A stretch of DNA of 64,000 bases from Streptomyces sp. NL15-2K (GCF_030551255.1 NZ_CP130630.1:6243501-6307500); one strand, 5' to 3'; shown: positions 45,969-55,088, numbered from the stretch's first letter. Translations and numbers: made by a program. Notes: generated by a model not told the origin, from the sequence alone.

Positions 45969-46490
45969 ATGTACTCCACGCAGGTCTCACGGCACGTCAA
46001 TGCCCCGCGTCCGGCCGTCTACCGGGCGCTGGTCGACGGGGACGCGATCGCGCGATGGCGGGTGCCGGAGGGCATGAGCAGTCACGTGCACGAATTCGAT
46101 GCCCGCGAAGGGGGGAGGTTCCGCGTCTCACTCACCTACGAGGCTCCGGGCGGAGGCGGCACCGGGAAGTCGGCCGCGCACACCGACACCTACCACGGGC
46201 ACTTCGCGAAGCTCGTACCGAACGAGCAGGTCGTCGAAGTGCTCGAGTTCGAGTCCGAGGATGCCGCGCTGCGCGGCACGATGACGATGACGACCACGCT
46301 CACCGACGCGGACGGTGGCACTGACGTCCTCGTGGTGCACGAGGGGATCCCCGACGCCGTGCCCGCCGCCGACAACGAGACGGGCACACGCATGGCCCTG
46401 GAGAACCTCGCTCGGCTCGTCGAGAGCGAGAGCGAGAGCGGGAGCGGGAGCGGGAGCGGGAGCGGGGACGGGAGCGGGGACGGGAGTTGA
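45969..46490 (+). CDS. SRPBCC/AHSA1-domain protein
   Basis: 173 residues. START-like fold of the AHSA1 group: VSRHVNAPRPAVYRALVDGDAIARWRVPEGM, EFDAREGGRFRVSLTYE, YHGHFAKLVPNEQVVEVLEFE and TRMALENLARLVE. The last 20 residues are a Ser-Glu/Ser-Gly tail from a hexanucleotide repeat. Ligand unknown. Confidence 0.87.
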   Translation: MYSTQVSRHVNAPRPAVYRALVDGDAIARWRVPEGMSSHVHEFDAREGGRFRVSLTYEAPGGGGTGKSAAHTDTYHGHFAKLVPNEQVVEVLEFESEDAALRGTMTMTTTLTDADGGTDVLVVHEGIPDAVPAADNETGTRMALENLARLVESESESGSGSGSGSGDGSGDGS

Positions 46491-46509
46491 ACCAGACAGC
46501 CGATCGAAG

Positions 46510-46547
46510 ACCGGCCCCGCACCCTGTCCATCGGGTGCGGGGCCGGT
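46510..46547. terminator. bidirectional terminator
   Basis: ACCGGCCCCGCACCC, eight bases, GGGTGCGGGGCCGGT: a perfect 15-bp stem between convergent genes. Confidence 0.92.
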
Positions 46548-46570
46548 TCAGTGCCGGAGTTTCTGAGGAG

Positions 46571-47388
46571 TCAGCTCCCCGTCGTGCGTCGGCGCCTCCA
46601 CCACACCAGGGCCGTGCCGGCCGCGAGGAGGGCCGCGGCGATGCCCGAGACGGTGAGGACCTGGGCGCCGGTGTCGGCCAGGCCGCCGCCGGCGTCACCG
46701 TCGTCGTTGCTGCCGCCCCCGGGTGCCGGATGGTTGCCTCCGCCCTGGGGCGCCGACGGCTGGGGCGCCGGGGTGGACGGGGTCGGACTCTGCGGCGGGG
46801 TGGTGGGCTTGCCGGTGTCGGTCGGAGTCGGGGTCGGAGCCGGGGTGGGCTTGTCGCCGCCGTCGTCACCGCCGGGCGCGGAGTGGGTGCCGTTGCCGCC
46901 GAGGTAGGCGGTCTCTCTGTCGCGGTAGGCGGTCTCCGTCTTCACGGACGTCTTGGTGGTGCTGTCCAGACGCGGTTTCTCCAAGCCGAACTGGAGACCG
47001 GTGATGTTCCTCTTCGGGTCTGCGCGTATTTCGCCTTCCACTTGTCGATGGAGTCCTTCGTGTCGCCGGCGAGCCGCTGCTGGTCGGCGGACGGGGCCTT
47101 GAGGCCGTCGAAGGAGTGGGAGGGGTTGTCGACGTAGTAGTCGCCCCAGTCGTTCTCGGGGTTGACGCTGTACTGCTGGTTCTTGCCGGGGATGCCGGCC
47201 CCGGCCATAGGAGCGTCGTACTTGCGGCGGAGGTACAGCTCGTCGCAGCGCTTGCCCTTCAGCGCGGTTGCGGCATCGGCCTGGTCCTGCATGCCGGGCA
47301 GCCCGGCGAGCATCATGCCCGCACCGGCGAGGACGGCGAGAGCCGTGCCCATGCGCCGTTTGATGCGAGCTCGTAGAGGTGTTCTCAC
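46571..47388 (-). pseudogene. LAXTG-anchored surface protein, interrupted by a frameshift
   Basis: The N-part (from GTG 47388) has a signal peptide (KRRMGTALAVLAGAGMMLAG, cleavage near ADA) and a mature region to DKWKAKYA. The C-part, in another frame, continues DPKRNITGLQFGLEKPRLD, a Pro/Thr/Gly-rich wall-spanning stretch, the sortase motif LADTG, a hydrophobic helix and RRRR. A one-base deletion in the CGCGCAG near 47021-47027 explains the switch. Reconstructed length is about 272 residues. If real, the truncated product would be secreted instead of wall-bound. Confidence 0.8.
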
Positions 47389-47459
47389 GGTGAATGTCCC
47401 TGATTGGAGGCCAGTTGTTGTTTCCGGGTTTGTCGGCGCCCTGCTCTAGGGTGGCCCGC

Positions 47460-47927
47460 ATGAGCGAGCGGTCAGATGAGCGGCAGCTCCAGGCGTGGCT
47501 GGAAGAGCGCGCGAACAGCTTCGACGCGTGGGCCGAGGAGACGGGTACGCCCGGGCGGTGGGACTTCACGCCCGAGTCGCTGGACGTCCTGGAGGACCTG
47601 GTGCGCTCCCGCTACGACTCCGAGGAGGCGATCCACGCCGGCCGCACGGATCCCTTCCTCCAGGGCGCCATCTGGTACGTCGGCGAGACGGCCTGCCGGG
47701 CGAAGAAGCTGGTGTGGCACTACTGGCCGTTCGCCCCCGCCCGGTCCCCGCTTCCGGACCTGTTCGCCGTGGGACAGCCCGGTTTCATCGACAGCCCGAG
47801 CGTCGGAAAGCCCCGCGCCCGGGAGGGGCAGGGGACGGATCCGCTGGGCCTGATCCTGACGCTGTTCTGGACCGTGGACGACATCGACCGGCCGGTGGAC
47901 GCGCACCTGCGGGACATCCTGCGCTGA
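47460..47927 (+). CDS. hypothetical acidic protein
   Basis: 155 residues, no signal or membrane helix. Contains LQAWLEERANSFDAWAEETG, an aromatic region IWYVGETACRAKKLVWHYWPF and an end DPLGLILTLFWTVDDIDRPV. AGGGTGG precedes ATG 47460. I do not recognise the family. Divergent from the LAXTG gene. Confidence 0.75.
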   Translation: MSERSDERQLQAWLEERANSFDAWAEETGTPGRWDFTPESLDVLEDLVRSRYDSEEAIHAGRTDPFLQGAIWYVGETACRAKKLVWHYWPFAPARSPLPDLFAVGQPGFIDSPSVGKPRAREGQGTDPLGLILTLFWTVDDIDRPVDAHLRDILR

Positions 47928-48006
47928 CCTCAGGCCGCGAGGCGCGTGCGCGGTTCCGAGCGCGAACGGGGACCCCTCCCGATGAGGCGCGGTCACACTC
48001 GCGGGC

Positions 48007-48708
48007 ATGACACGCATGCTCCCGGGGCTGCCACCCCCACCGAACGCGCGCGGTGAACCCCGCCCCCCGGCCGCGCCACGAGTGGCCGGACCATGGCAGG
48101 GCCGGTACCAGGTGCACGCCCACCACTTCACGGAGGCCGAGGGCGATGAGGCCGAGGGCGCTCGGGTCGCGGAAAGGACGGGGAGGGAGCCGCTGCTGGA
48201 AGCCGCCTCCGCACGCCGCCCGGATCGATGGCGGTACACCGCGACGGGCGTGTTCGGGAGCCTGGTGCCGATCGCTGTGCTCATGTCGGCCCTGAACGTG
48301 TTCGGCGGCGCGGGCGACCGGCGCGCGGCGTTCACGATCACGGGCGCGGTGCTCGGGGGAGCGTGGCTGCTGCTCACCCTGATCCACGGGCTCCGGGAGG
48401 ACCACATCGCCGTACAGGCGGGAGCGCGCACGCTGTACGAGCCGGACATCGACAACGGCGGTCCTGAGGTGTCGCTGTACGAACTGACCGCCGTAAAGGT
48501 GGTCGACCGGGCACGGCTCGGGCTGTGCCTGCGACTCGTGCAGGGCGATCGTCGCTTCGTCGTCCCCTGTGGCCTGCTGGAGGGGAACCAGCGGCTGTGG
48601 GACCTCGTGTACCTCGGCATCCGGCACGCGGTCGCCGCCGGTGCCGAGGCCGACGAACGGACACGCCGGCTGCTGGCCTTGCCCCTCGCAGGGAAGGGGC
48701 AAGGCTGA
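48007..48708 (+). CDS. hypothetical membrane protein
   Basis: 233 residues. Pro/Arg-rich start, two hydrophobic helices (FGSLVPIAVLMSALNVF and ITGAVLGGAWLLLTLI), then a soluble domain with LYEPDIDNGGPEVSLYELTAVKVVDRARLGLCLRL like a membrane-bound PH-type fold. ATG 48007 lacks a strong binding site. Function unknown. Confidence 0.7.
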   Translation: MTRMLPGLPPPPNARGEPRPPAAPRVAGPWQGRYQVHAHHFTEAEGDEAEGARVAERTGREPLLEAASARRPDRWRYTATGVFGSLVPIAVLMSALNVFGGAGDRRAAFTITGAVLGGAWLLLTLIHGLREDHIAVQAGARTLYEPDIDNGGPEVSLYELTAVKVVDRARLGLCLRLVQGDRRFVVPCGLLEGNQRLWDLVYLGIRHAVAAGAEADERTRRLLALPLAGKGQG

Positions 48709-48753
48709 CGATCCCGGGGTCAGGCAGGCACACGCCCGTTCACGCCACGCCGT

Positions 48754-49626
48754 TCACGCCACCCGCGTGAACTCCACCGTCACCTCCGGCGGCCCCCCGG
48801 CCACCCCCCGGTACACCCCCTTGTGCGGAGTCACGTCGTCGTAGTCCCGGCCCCTGCCGACCACGACATGGGACTCGTCGGCCCTGGTCCGGTTGGTGGG
48901 GTCGTAGCCACACCAGTCGCCCGCCCAGTACTCGACCCAGGCGTGGGACTGCCCGGCCACCGGGCGGTGGAGCTCGGCATCGCGTTCCGGATGCAAATAG
49001 CCCGAGACGTACCGGGTCGGCAGACCCAGGCCCCGCAGCAGGGAGATCGTCAGATGCGCGATGTCCTGGCAGACACCCGCGCCCTGCTCCCAGGCCTCGG
49101 CGGGTGCGGTGTTCACGTTCGTCACCCCGGGGAGGAACGTCACCCGGTCGGCGACCAGGGACGACACGGCGATGGCCGTCTCGTGCGGGTCGAGGCCCGC
49201 CGCCGCGTCCCTCGCCAGGTCGTGCAGCTCGGTGGGGACCGTCGTACGGGGAGTCGCGGAAGCGAATTCCAGCAGGCGGGTGCGTGCCGTGTCGTCGGTG
49301 ATTTCCGGCCAGGTCGGCGCCACCGGCAGGGGGCCCGGCGGCTGGGTCTCGACCAGGCTGGAGGCGGTGATCGTGAGATCCGCGTGCGGGTCCATGAGGT
49401 CGAAGCCGGTGACCTGGGTGCCCCAGTAGTCCCAGTACGACCAGGTGGCGGCCGTCGGGCTGATGGTGACCCGGGCGTCCAGGGTGGTCTGGTTGGGCAG
49501 CGTCAGCGGGGTCATGCGGAGCTCGTTGTGCGAGGAGACCGCGGCCTGGGCGTAAGAGACCCGGGTGACGTGCCGGATACGCAGGCGGCGCACGCCCTGG
49601 GTGGTCAGCGTGGTCATCATGGTCAT
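48754..49626 (-). CDS. transglutaminase-like protease-fold protein
   Basis: 290 residues. N-terminal beta domain (RHVTRVSYAQAAVSSHNELRMTPL), then the catalytic domain: Cys in WEQGAGVCQDIAHLTISLLRGLGLPTRYVSGYL, His in GQSHAWVEYW, Asp in WCGYDPTNRT. ATG at 49626 with GGAAGG about 9 bases upstream is chosen over GTG 49635. Last gene of an operon with alpha-E and ATP-grasp proteins, a widespread set predicted to make or modify a peptide-like product. Confidence 0.92.
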   Translation of the reverse strand: MTMMTTLTTQGVRRLRIRHVTRVSYAQAAVSSHNELRMTPLTLPNQTTLDARVTISPTAATWSYWDYWGTQVTGFDLMDPHADLTITASSLVETQPPGPLPVAPTWPEITDDTARTRLLEFASATPRTTVPTELHDLARDAAAGLDPHETAIAVSSLVADRVTFLPGVTNVNTAPAEAWEQGAGVCQDIAHLTISLLRGLGLPTRYVSGYLHPERDAELHRPVAGQSHAWVEYWAGDWCGYDPTNRTRADESHVVVGRGRDYDDVTPHKGVYRGVAGGPPEVTVEFTRVA

Positions 49627-49627
49627 C

Positions 49628-50560
49628 TCAGGCACCTTCCTGGGCCCACTCGACGGGACCCTGATAGGGGAAGAACCGCTCTGCCACGGCGTCGGCGGAC
49701 GCCATGCAGGACTGCTGCAAGTCCCGCAGCAGCAAGGGCAGTTGGTCTTCCAGTGCCTGCGAGTCCAGATACTCCAGGCGGGTGCGCATCCGGCCGATCG
49801 GGCGGCGCGCGGGGTCCTGGCGGGGGCGGCCGAGCGCGGACAGGCACTCCTCGGCCGTGGTCAGCGCGTGCAGCGCGGAGCGCGGGAAGTCCCGGTCCAG
49901 GAGGAGGAATTCGGCCACCCGCGGGGTGTCGCCGAAGCCGCCGTACACGCGCGCGTACGCCTCGTCGGCGCCGGACGCGCTGAGCAGGGTCGGCCAGTCG
50001 GGGGCGTGCGGCGCGTCCAGCACGCGCACCGCGAGCAGTCGTACGGTCATGTCCACCCGTTCCAGACTCCGGCCCAGGACGACGAAACGCCAACTGTCGT
50101 CCCGGCTCATCGTCGAGTCGGCGAGTCCGAAGAAGAGGGCCGCCCGGCGGCGTACCAGCTCCAGATACGCGTACGGACCCGTCCGTCGCGCCGCCAGTCG
50201 CTGGTCCTCCAGCGCGTGCCACGTCGAGTTGAGGCACTCCCACATCTCCGACGACACCGCCTCACGGGCACTGCGCGCGTTCAGCCGCGCCGCGCCCAGC
50301 GCGCCCTCGATGGAGCCGGTCGAACGGGAGTCGAAGGCCAGCTGGTCGAGGACCTGCTGCATGTCGACGCGTTCGCCGCCCGCCTCCATGCCGAGGATCG
50401 CGTACAGCGACCGGCAGGCCACGTTCTCGTCGCGCCAGGGGTCCTCCAGCATGCGGTGCAGATAGGCGTCGAGGATGCGGCCCGTGGCGTCGGCCCGCTC
50501 GACATACCGTCCGGTCCAGGTCAGTGCCTCGGCTATGCGGGAGAGGATCACGTCGTTCAC
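49628..50560 (-). CDS. alpha-E domain protein (DUF403)
   Basis: 310 residues, helical. LSRIAEALTWTGRYVERADATGRILDAYLHRMLEDP at the start and SSEMWECLNSTW, LGRSLERVDMTVRLL are family-typical. GTG at 50560 overlaps the ATP-grasp stop (GTGA). Partner protein of the circularly permuted ATP-grasp ligase; no enzymatic activity known. Confidence 0.92.
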   Translation of the reverse strand: MNDVILSRIAEALTWTGRYVERADATGRILDAYLHRMLEDPWRDENVACRSLYAILGMEAGGERVDMQQVLDQLAFDSRSTGSIEGALGAARLNARSAREAVSSEMWECLNSTWHALEDQRLAARRTGPYAYLELVRRRAALFFGLADSTMSRDDSWRFVVLGRSLERVDMTVRLLAVRVLDAPHAPDWPTLLSASGADEAYARVYGGFGDTPRVAEFLLLDRDFPRSALHALTTAEECLSALGRPRQDPARRPIGRMRTRLEYLDSQALEDQLPLLLRDLQQSCMASADAVAERFFPYQGPVEWAQEGA

Positions 50561-52101
50561 TGCTGCTGCGCCCCTTCCTGTACGACGGTGGGGGTGCCGT
50601 CGGGTCCCAGCTGGCGGGGAGCGACGTCCAGGGGCTCACCGGCGCTCAGGGGCGCGGGCGAGGCCGCCGGCCCTTCCGCCAGCACCCAGGTGTCCTTCGA
50701 ACCGCCGCCCTGGCTGGAGTTGACGATCAGGTTGCCCTCCTGGAGGGCGACCCGGGTGAGGCCGCCCGGGAGGACCCAGACATCGTTGCCGTCGTTGACG
50801 GCGAAGGGCCGCAGGTCTATGTGGCGCGGCGCCATACGGTCACCCGCGAGGGTGGGGGAGGTCGACAGGGCGACGGGCCGCTGGGCGATGAAACCGCGCG
50901 GGTCGGCGATGACGGCCTCGCGGGTGCGCTCCAGGGTCTTGGCGTCGACCTTCGGGCCGATGACGATGCCCTGTCCGCCGGCCCCGTCGACCGGCTTGAT
51001 GACGAGCTGGTCGATCTGGTCGAGGACCGCCTCCAACTGGCCGGGTTCGTCCGGCCGGAACGACTCCACATTGGGGAGAATCGGTTCTTCGGAGAGGTAG
51101 TAGCGGATCAGGTCCGGCACGAAGGTGTACAGGAGCTTGTCGTCCGCGATGCCGTTGCCGACCGCGTTGGCGAGGGTCACGTTTCCGGCCATGGCCGCGC
51201 TGAGGATGCCGGGGCAGCCGATCACCGAGTCGGGGCGGCAGTGCAGCGGATCGAGGAAGTCGTCGTCGAGGCGCCGGTATACGACATGGACGGGCACCTC
51301 GCCGCGCGTGGTCCGCATCCACACCCGGTTGTTCCGGCAGAGCAGATCGTGCCCCTCGACCAGCTGCACGCCCATCAGCCGGGCCAGCAGGGCGTGTTCG
51401 AAGTAGGCGGCGTTGCTGGGGCCGGGCGTCAGGACGACGACCCGCGGGTCCTGGGTGCCGTCGGGAGCGGCGGCGCGCAGGGCGGCGAGCAGCCGGTGGC
51501 AGTAGCCGTCGACGGGCAGGACGTGCTGCTCGGCGAAGAGGGAGGGGAAGATCCGGGTCATCGCCCGGCGGTTCTCGATGACGTACGAGACCCCGCTGGG
51601 CACCCGCACGTTGTCCTCGAGGACCCGGAAGTCGCCCGCCTCGTCCCGTACGAGGTCGATGCCGGCGACGTGGATGCGCACCCCGCCCGGCGGTTCGACG
51701 CCGTGGGCCGCGCGGTGGAAGTGGGGGGAGTTGAGCAGCAGCCGCCAGGGCACGACGCCGTCCTCGAAGGCGCGGGCCGGGCCGTAGGCGTCGGCGAGGT
51801 AGGCCTCCAGGGCCCTGACTCTCTGGCTCACGCCGCGTTGGATGAGATCCCATTCGAGGGCGTCGAGGATCCTGGGTACGAGGTCCAGCGGCCACGGCCG
51901 CTCCTCGCCCGCGAAGGCGTAGGTCACGCCCCGGTCCGTGAACGACCGGGCCATCTGGTCCGCCCGGAAGCGCAGCTCACTCGGCTCGATCGGCTGCAGC
52001 GCCGCCAGCACCGGCTCATAGGCGGTCCTGACCTCACCCGGCCGCTCAAACATCTCGTCCCACGCGTCGGCCAACGCGTACGCGTCAAATATGTCCGCCA
52101 T
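50557..52101 (-). CDS. circularly permuted ATP-grasp protein (DUF404/DUF407)
   Basis: 514 residues. IFDAYALADAWDEMFERPGEVR, IHVAGIDLVRDEAGDFRVLEDNVRVPSG, QLVIKPVDGAGGQGIVIGP and the terminal GSKDTWVLAEG are typical. ATP-grasp enzymes join a carboxylate to an amine with ATP. ATG at 52101 fits family starts. Operon order ATP-grasp, alpha-E, transglutaminase suggests synthesis of an amide-linked peptide later processed by the transglutaminase-like protein (inference from published comparative genomics). Confidence 0.93.
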   Translation of the reverse strand: MADIFDAYALADAWDEMFERPGEVRTAYEPVLAALQPIEPSELRFRADQMARSFTDRGVTYAFAGEERPWPLDLVPRILDALEWDLIQRGVSQRVRALEAYLADAYGPARAFEDGVVPWRLLLNSPHFHRAAHGVEPPGGVRIHVAGIDLVRDEAGDFRVLEDNVRVPSGVSYVIENRRAMTRIFPSLFAEQHVLPVDGYCHRLLAALRAAAPDGTQDPRVVVLTPGPSNAAYFEHALLARLMGVQLVEGHDLLCRNNRVWMRTTRGEVPVHVVYRRLDDDFLDPLHCRPDSVIGCPGILSAAMAGNVTLANAVGNGIADDKLLYTFVPDLIRYYLSEEPILPNVESFRPDEPGQLEAVLDQIDQLVIKPVDGAGGQGIVIGPKVDAKTLERTREAVIADPRGFIAQRPVALSTSPTLAGDRMAPRHIDLRPFAVNDGNDVWVLPGGLTRVALQEGNLIVNSSQGGGSKDTWVLAEGPAASPAPLSAGEPLDVAPRQLGPDGTPTVVQEGAQQQ

Positions 52102-52443
52102 GGCCTGACGGTAGGTGCGTTGCGTAACACGCTGATCTCCTTGAGATTTCAGGGAGTTCACGTGCGGAACGATCACATCCGCCCGCGCCGGTCGCGCTCG
52201 GGCTCCGGCACCCCCGGGCGAGGCGGGTTCCGGCACCCCAGGGCGAGTCGGGTTCCGGAACGCGTCCGGCGGGTACGGAAGACCACCATCAGCTTGTTGC
52301 AACGGGGCCGGCGGAGGCCTGGAAATAGGGGGTCGTATGGGGGCTTTCCGGCGGCGGTGGCGCGGGGAGCCGTGTTGCGGACCCGGTACGGTCCGCGCAT
52401 AGTGGCGCTGCGGAAGAGCTGGAACCGGGGGTGGGACGGGGCG
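52102..52443. other. divergent promoter region with a 25-bp direct repeat
   Basis: 342 bases. Around 52203-52262 the segment CGGCACCCCCGGGCGAGGCG and its close copy CGGCACCCCAGGGCGAGTCG repeat in tandem, each followed by GGTTCCGG. No gene is supported. Confidence 0.6.
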
Positions 52444-53484
52444 ATGGCCGGGCACGGGACGGACGAGCATCCCCACGGTGCTGACCGACTGTGCGGGGCC
52501 GGGGATCGCGTGTACTCCCGGGCCGTACGGCGCGGTCGCGTGCCGCGCGCGGACGCGGATGCCGTGCCCTGCCTCCTTGAGCTGGCCCTGCTGCACCCGG
52601 ACCCCGACGACATGGACTGGCTGGTGCCGACGGCCCCGCAGGAGGTCATGACGCGGCTGCTGCGCGGGGTGTACGACGAGGTCAGCGCGAGCCAGCGGCG
52701 GGTGGGCTCGGCGGTGGCCGCCGTCGAGTGGTACGCCGGGCTCGGCCCGCGGCTTCCGGTCGCCGCCGCGGAGGGCACCGCGATCCGCGTCCTGGACGGC
52801 CTGTCCCGCATCCAGGCCGCGATGGACGCGGCGACGGAGGCGTGCACGACCGAGGTCCTCACCGTCCAGCCCGGCGGCATCCGCCCCGAGCACGAGCTGA
52901 CGGAGGGCCTGCACCGGGCGCTCGCGCTGCGCGGCCGCGGGGTGCGCATGCGGGACCTGTACACGCACGTGGCCCGGCACGGTCAGGGTCTGATCAACTA
53001 CCTGGAGCTGATGGACGGCGCGGTGCAGGCGCGCACTTTGGACGAGGTGATCGACCGTCTGATCCTCTTCGACCGTACGGTCGCCTTCATCCCCGCCAAC
53101 GCCGACCGCACCCTCGCCCTGGAACTGCGCCACCCGGCCCTCGTCGAGTACCTGGTCACGGTCTTCGAACGGCTGTGGCGGCTGGCGATCCCGCTCACCG
53201 CCCCGCTGCCCGACACCGGCATCGAGGGCATCTCGCACCGGGAGCAGTCCATCGCGGCGCTGCTGGCGGAGGGCCACCAGGACGCGGTGATCGCGGAACG
53301 CCTGGGCATAAGCGTCCGTACCTGCCGGGCCCACATCGCCCGCCTGTCGGAGACGCTGGGCGCGGCCAGCCGTACCCAACTCGGCGTGCGGATCGCCCAG
53401 GTGGGCCTGGACGGCCCGGCCCGCCGCCCCGCCGACGTCACCCCGCTCCGGGATCCTGCTGCAGAATCCCGGACTGCGCTATGA
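52444..53484 (+). CDS. LuxR-type regulator with TrmB/PLD-like sensor domain, paralogue 1
   Basis: 346 residues. An N-terminal part (LLELALLHPDPDDMDWLVP), a helical linker, a PLD-like sensor (ATEACTTEVLTVQPGG, LHRALALRGRGVRMRDLYTHVARHG) and a C-terminal LuxR HTH (HREQSIAALLAEGHQDAVIAERLGISVRTCRAHIARL). ATG at 52444. It converges on a clear paralogue and the two coding 3' ends overlap by 47 bases. Confidence 0.87.
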   Translation: MAGHGTDEHPHGADRLCGAGDRVYSRAVRRGRVPRADADAVPCLLELALLHPDPDDMDWLVPTAPQEVMTRLLRGVYDEVSASQRRVGSAVAAVEWYAGLGPRLPVAAAEGTAIRVLDGLSRIQAAMDAATEACTTEVLTVQPGGIRPEHELTEGLHRALALRGRGVRMRDLYTHVARHGQGLINYLELMDGAVQARTLDEVIDRLILFDRTVAFIPANADRTLALELRHPALVEYLVTVFERLWRLAIPLTAPLPDTGIEGISHREQSIAALLAEGHQDAVIAERLGISVRTCRAHIARLSETLGAASRTQLGVRIAQVGLDGPARRPADVTPLRDPAAESRTAL

Positions 53485-54460
53485 GGTAGCCGAGCTGGGC
53501 CCGGCTGCCGCTGCCCAGGGCCGTGGCGAGTTTGGCTATGTGGGCGCGGCACGTACGGACGTTCATGCCGAGGCGACGGGCTATCGCCTCGTCGACATGG
53601 CCCTCCACCAGCAGCTTGGCGATGGAGTGCTGGATGTCGGTGATGCCGTCGGGGGCGGTCTCGTAGGGAGTGCCGGCGGTCAGCGGGACCGCGCGGCTCC
53701 ACATGAACTCGAAGACCTTGATCAGGTAGCCGACGAGGCCCGGGTGCCGCAGCTCCAGCGCCACCTGCCGGTCGTCGCGGACCGGGATGAAGGCGACGGT
53801 CTCGTCGCAGATGATGAGCCGCTCGACCAGTTCGTCGATGGTGCGGTACTCCACCTTCCCGTCGATGAACCGGTCCATATAGGCCAGCCGTTCGGGGCTG
53901 TAGCGGGCGGTGTGCTGGTAGAGGGTCCGGATTCGCACGCCTCGCTCGATCAGCGGCCTGTCGCGCTCCAGCCCCTCGATGAGCCTGTTCTCGGGGCGTC
54001 GGCGGCCGCTCGGCTGGACCGTGAGCATCTCGGTCTGGCACTGGGCGGTGGCCAGGTCGAGGGCGGCGTTTATCCGGTCGAGCCCCTCCAGCACCGTGAT
54101 CGAGTGGGTGGGCTCCGCGCCGCCCGCGCTCAGGGCCATGAACGGTTCGAAGGCCTCGGCCAGCTCGATCGAGCTCTGCCGGCGTTCGGTGATCTCGCGC
54201 TCGATCGGGTTGAGCCGCCGGGCCAGCGCGACCGACGGGGGAATCGGGCGCAGCCAGTTCGCGTCGTCGGGATCGGGGTGCAGGAGGGCGAACTCCATCA
54301 GGCACGGAGCGGGCTCCACATCGGCGCGGGCGATACGTCCTGTCCGCAGAGCGTTCGCATAGAGACGTCCCCCCTCTTCGCACAGTTCAGTGATGGCATG
54401 GGGATGTGTCGCCTTGGTCCGATTTGTTGTCAAATCTCCACCCCCCAGGGTCCTGAACAT
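53438..54460 (-). CDS. LuxR-type regulator with TrmB/PLD-like sensor domain, paralogue 2
   Basis: 340 residues, same architecture: LMEFALLHPDPDDANWLRP, TAQCQTEMLTVQPSG, RDRPLIERGVRIRTLYQHTARY and HTH SIAKLLVEGHVDEAIARRLGMNVRTCRAHIAKL. ATG 54460; TTG 54433 is an alternative that removes a Gly-rich lead. It lies divergently from a small exported peptide gene and is a candidate regulator of it. Confidence 0.87.
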   Translation of the reverse strand: MFRTLGGGDLTTNRTKATHPHAITELCEEGGRLYANALRTGRIARADVEPAPCLMEFALLHPDPDDANWLRPIPPSVALARRLNPIEREITERRQSSIELAEAFEPFMALSAGGAEPTHSITVLEGLDRINAALDLATAQCQTEMLTVQPSGRRRPENRLIEGLERDRPLIERGVRIRTLYQHTARYSPERLAYMDRFIDGKVEYRTIDELVERLIICDETVAFIPVRDDRQVALELRHPGLVGYLIKVFEFMWSRAVPLTAGTPYETAPDGITDIQHSIAKLLVEGHVDEAIARRLGMNVRTCRAHIAKLATALGSGSRAQLGYLIAQSGILQQDPGAG

Positions 54461-54546
54461 GCAGGAACATGATGCACCGATCGTGTGGCCATGACGTGCC
54501 TGAATGAGCCATCGTCTTATCCGACGGGGGAAGAGGGGACCTTCAA

Positions 54547-54753
54547 GTGAGGACGAAGCCAGCTATGAGGAAGAGAATGCTTCGCTCGGTGCTTGTCGCC
54601 GCCTTCTCCGCCGTTGTGGCCTTCGGAACCGTGAATGGCCTCTCTGCTGCGAAGGGCGACACACCGGCCGACGACGTGACGTCAGTGACGGTGGTGGCCG
54701 CGCCCGCGGCCGAAGAAGCTCCGCTCGCACCGGGCGACAGCGTCTGGGACTGA
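54547..54753 (+). CDS. small exported or membrane-anchored peptide
   Basis: 68 residues. A basic start (RTKPAMRKRMLRS), a hydrophobic segment (VLVAAFSAVVAFGTVNGLS), then an acidic Ala/Pro/Val-rich tail ending LAPGDSVWD. AGAGGGGA precedes GTG 54547. The next gene starts two bases after its stop. I do not recognise it; it could be a signalling peptide or a precursor. Confidence 0.7.
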   Translation: MRTKPAMRKRMLRSVLVAAFSAVVAFGTVNGLSAAKGDTPADDVTSVTVVAAPAAEEAPLAPGDSVWD

Positions 54754-54755
54754 CC

Positions 54756-55088
54756 ATGACCACTCCACCTGACGACCGCTCCTTCCGCCGCGAAATGGCC
54801 ACGGCCTACCGCTCCGGCTGGCACTTCATCGACCTGGCCACCGCGATCCCCCACGCCGGTGACTCGTTGATGGTGACCGTCTTCGGCGAGCCGGTGGTCG
54901 TGACGCGGGACGAGGACGAAGACGTACGGGCCTATCGGTGCCTGCGTAAGCCGCGCGGTGCGCCGCAGCCCGTGCGGTGTGCCATCCGGTACGGAATGAT
55001 CTTTGTGAACCTGGACAAGCGGGACCATCGACAGGTGGAGTCGGACACTCCGCCCCCACGAACCATAGCCACCCCCCGCAGTGCCTGA
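54756..55088 (+). CDS. Rieske-like protein without cluster ligands
   Basis: 110 residues. YRSGWHFIDLATAIPHAGDSLMVTVFGEPVVVTRDEDEDVRAYRC and RYGMIFVNLDK follow the layout of a Rieske domain of aromatic-ring oxygenases, but the CxH and CxxH cluster motifs are gone (the first site reads LRKPRGA and the second is shortened to RCAIRYG). It cannot bind a Rieske cluster in the normal way. Translationally close to the small peptide gene, so probably co-expressed. Function unknown. Confidence 0.7.
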   Translation: MTTPPDDRSFRREMATAYRSGWHFIDLATAIPHAGDSLMVTVFGEPVVVTRDEDEDVRAYRCLRKPRGAPQPVRCAIRYGMIFVNLDKRDHRQVESDTPPPRTIATPRSA

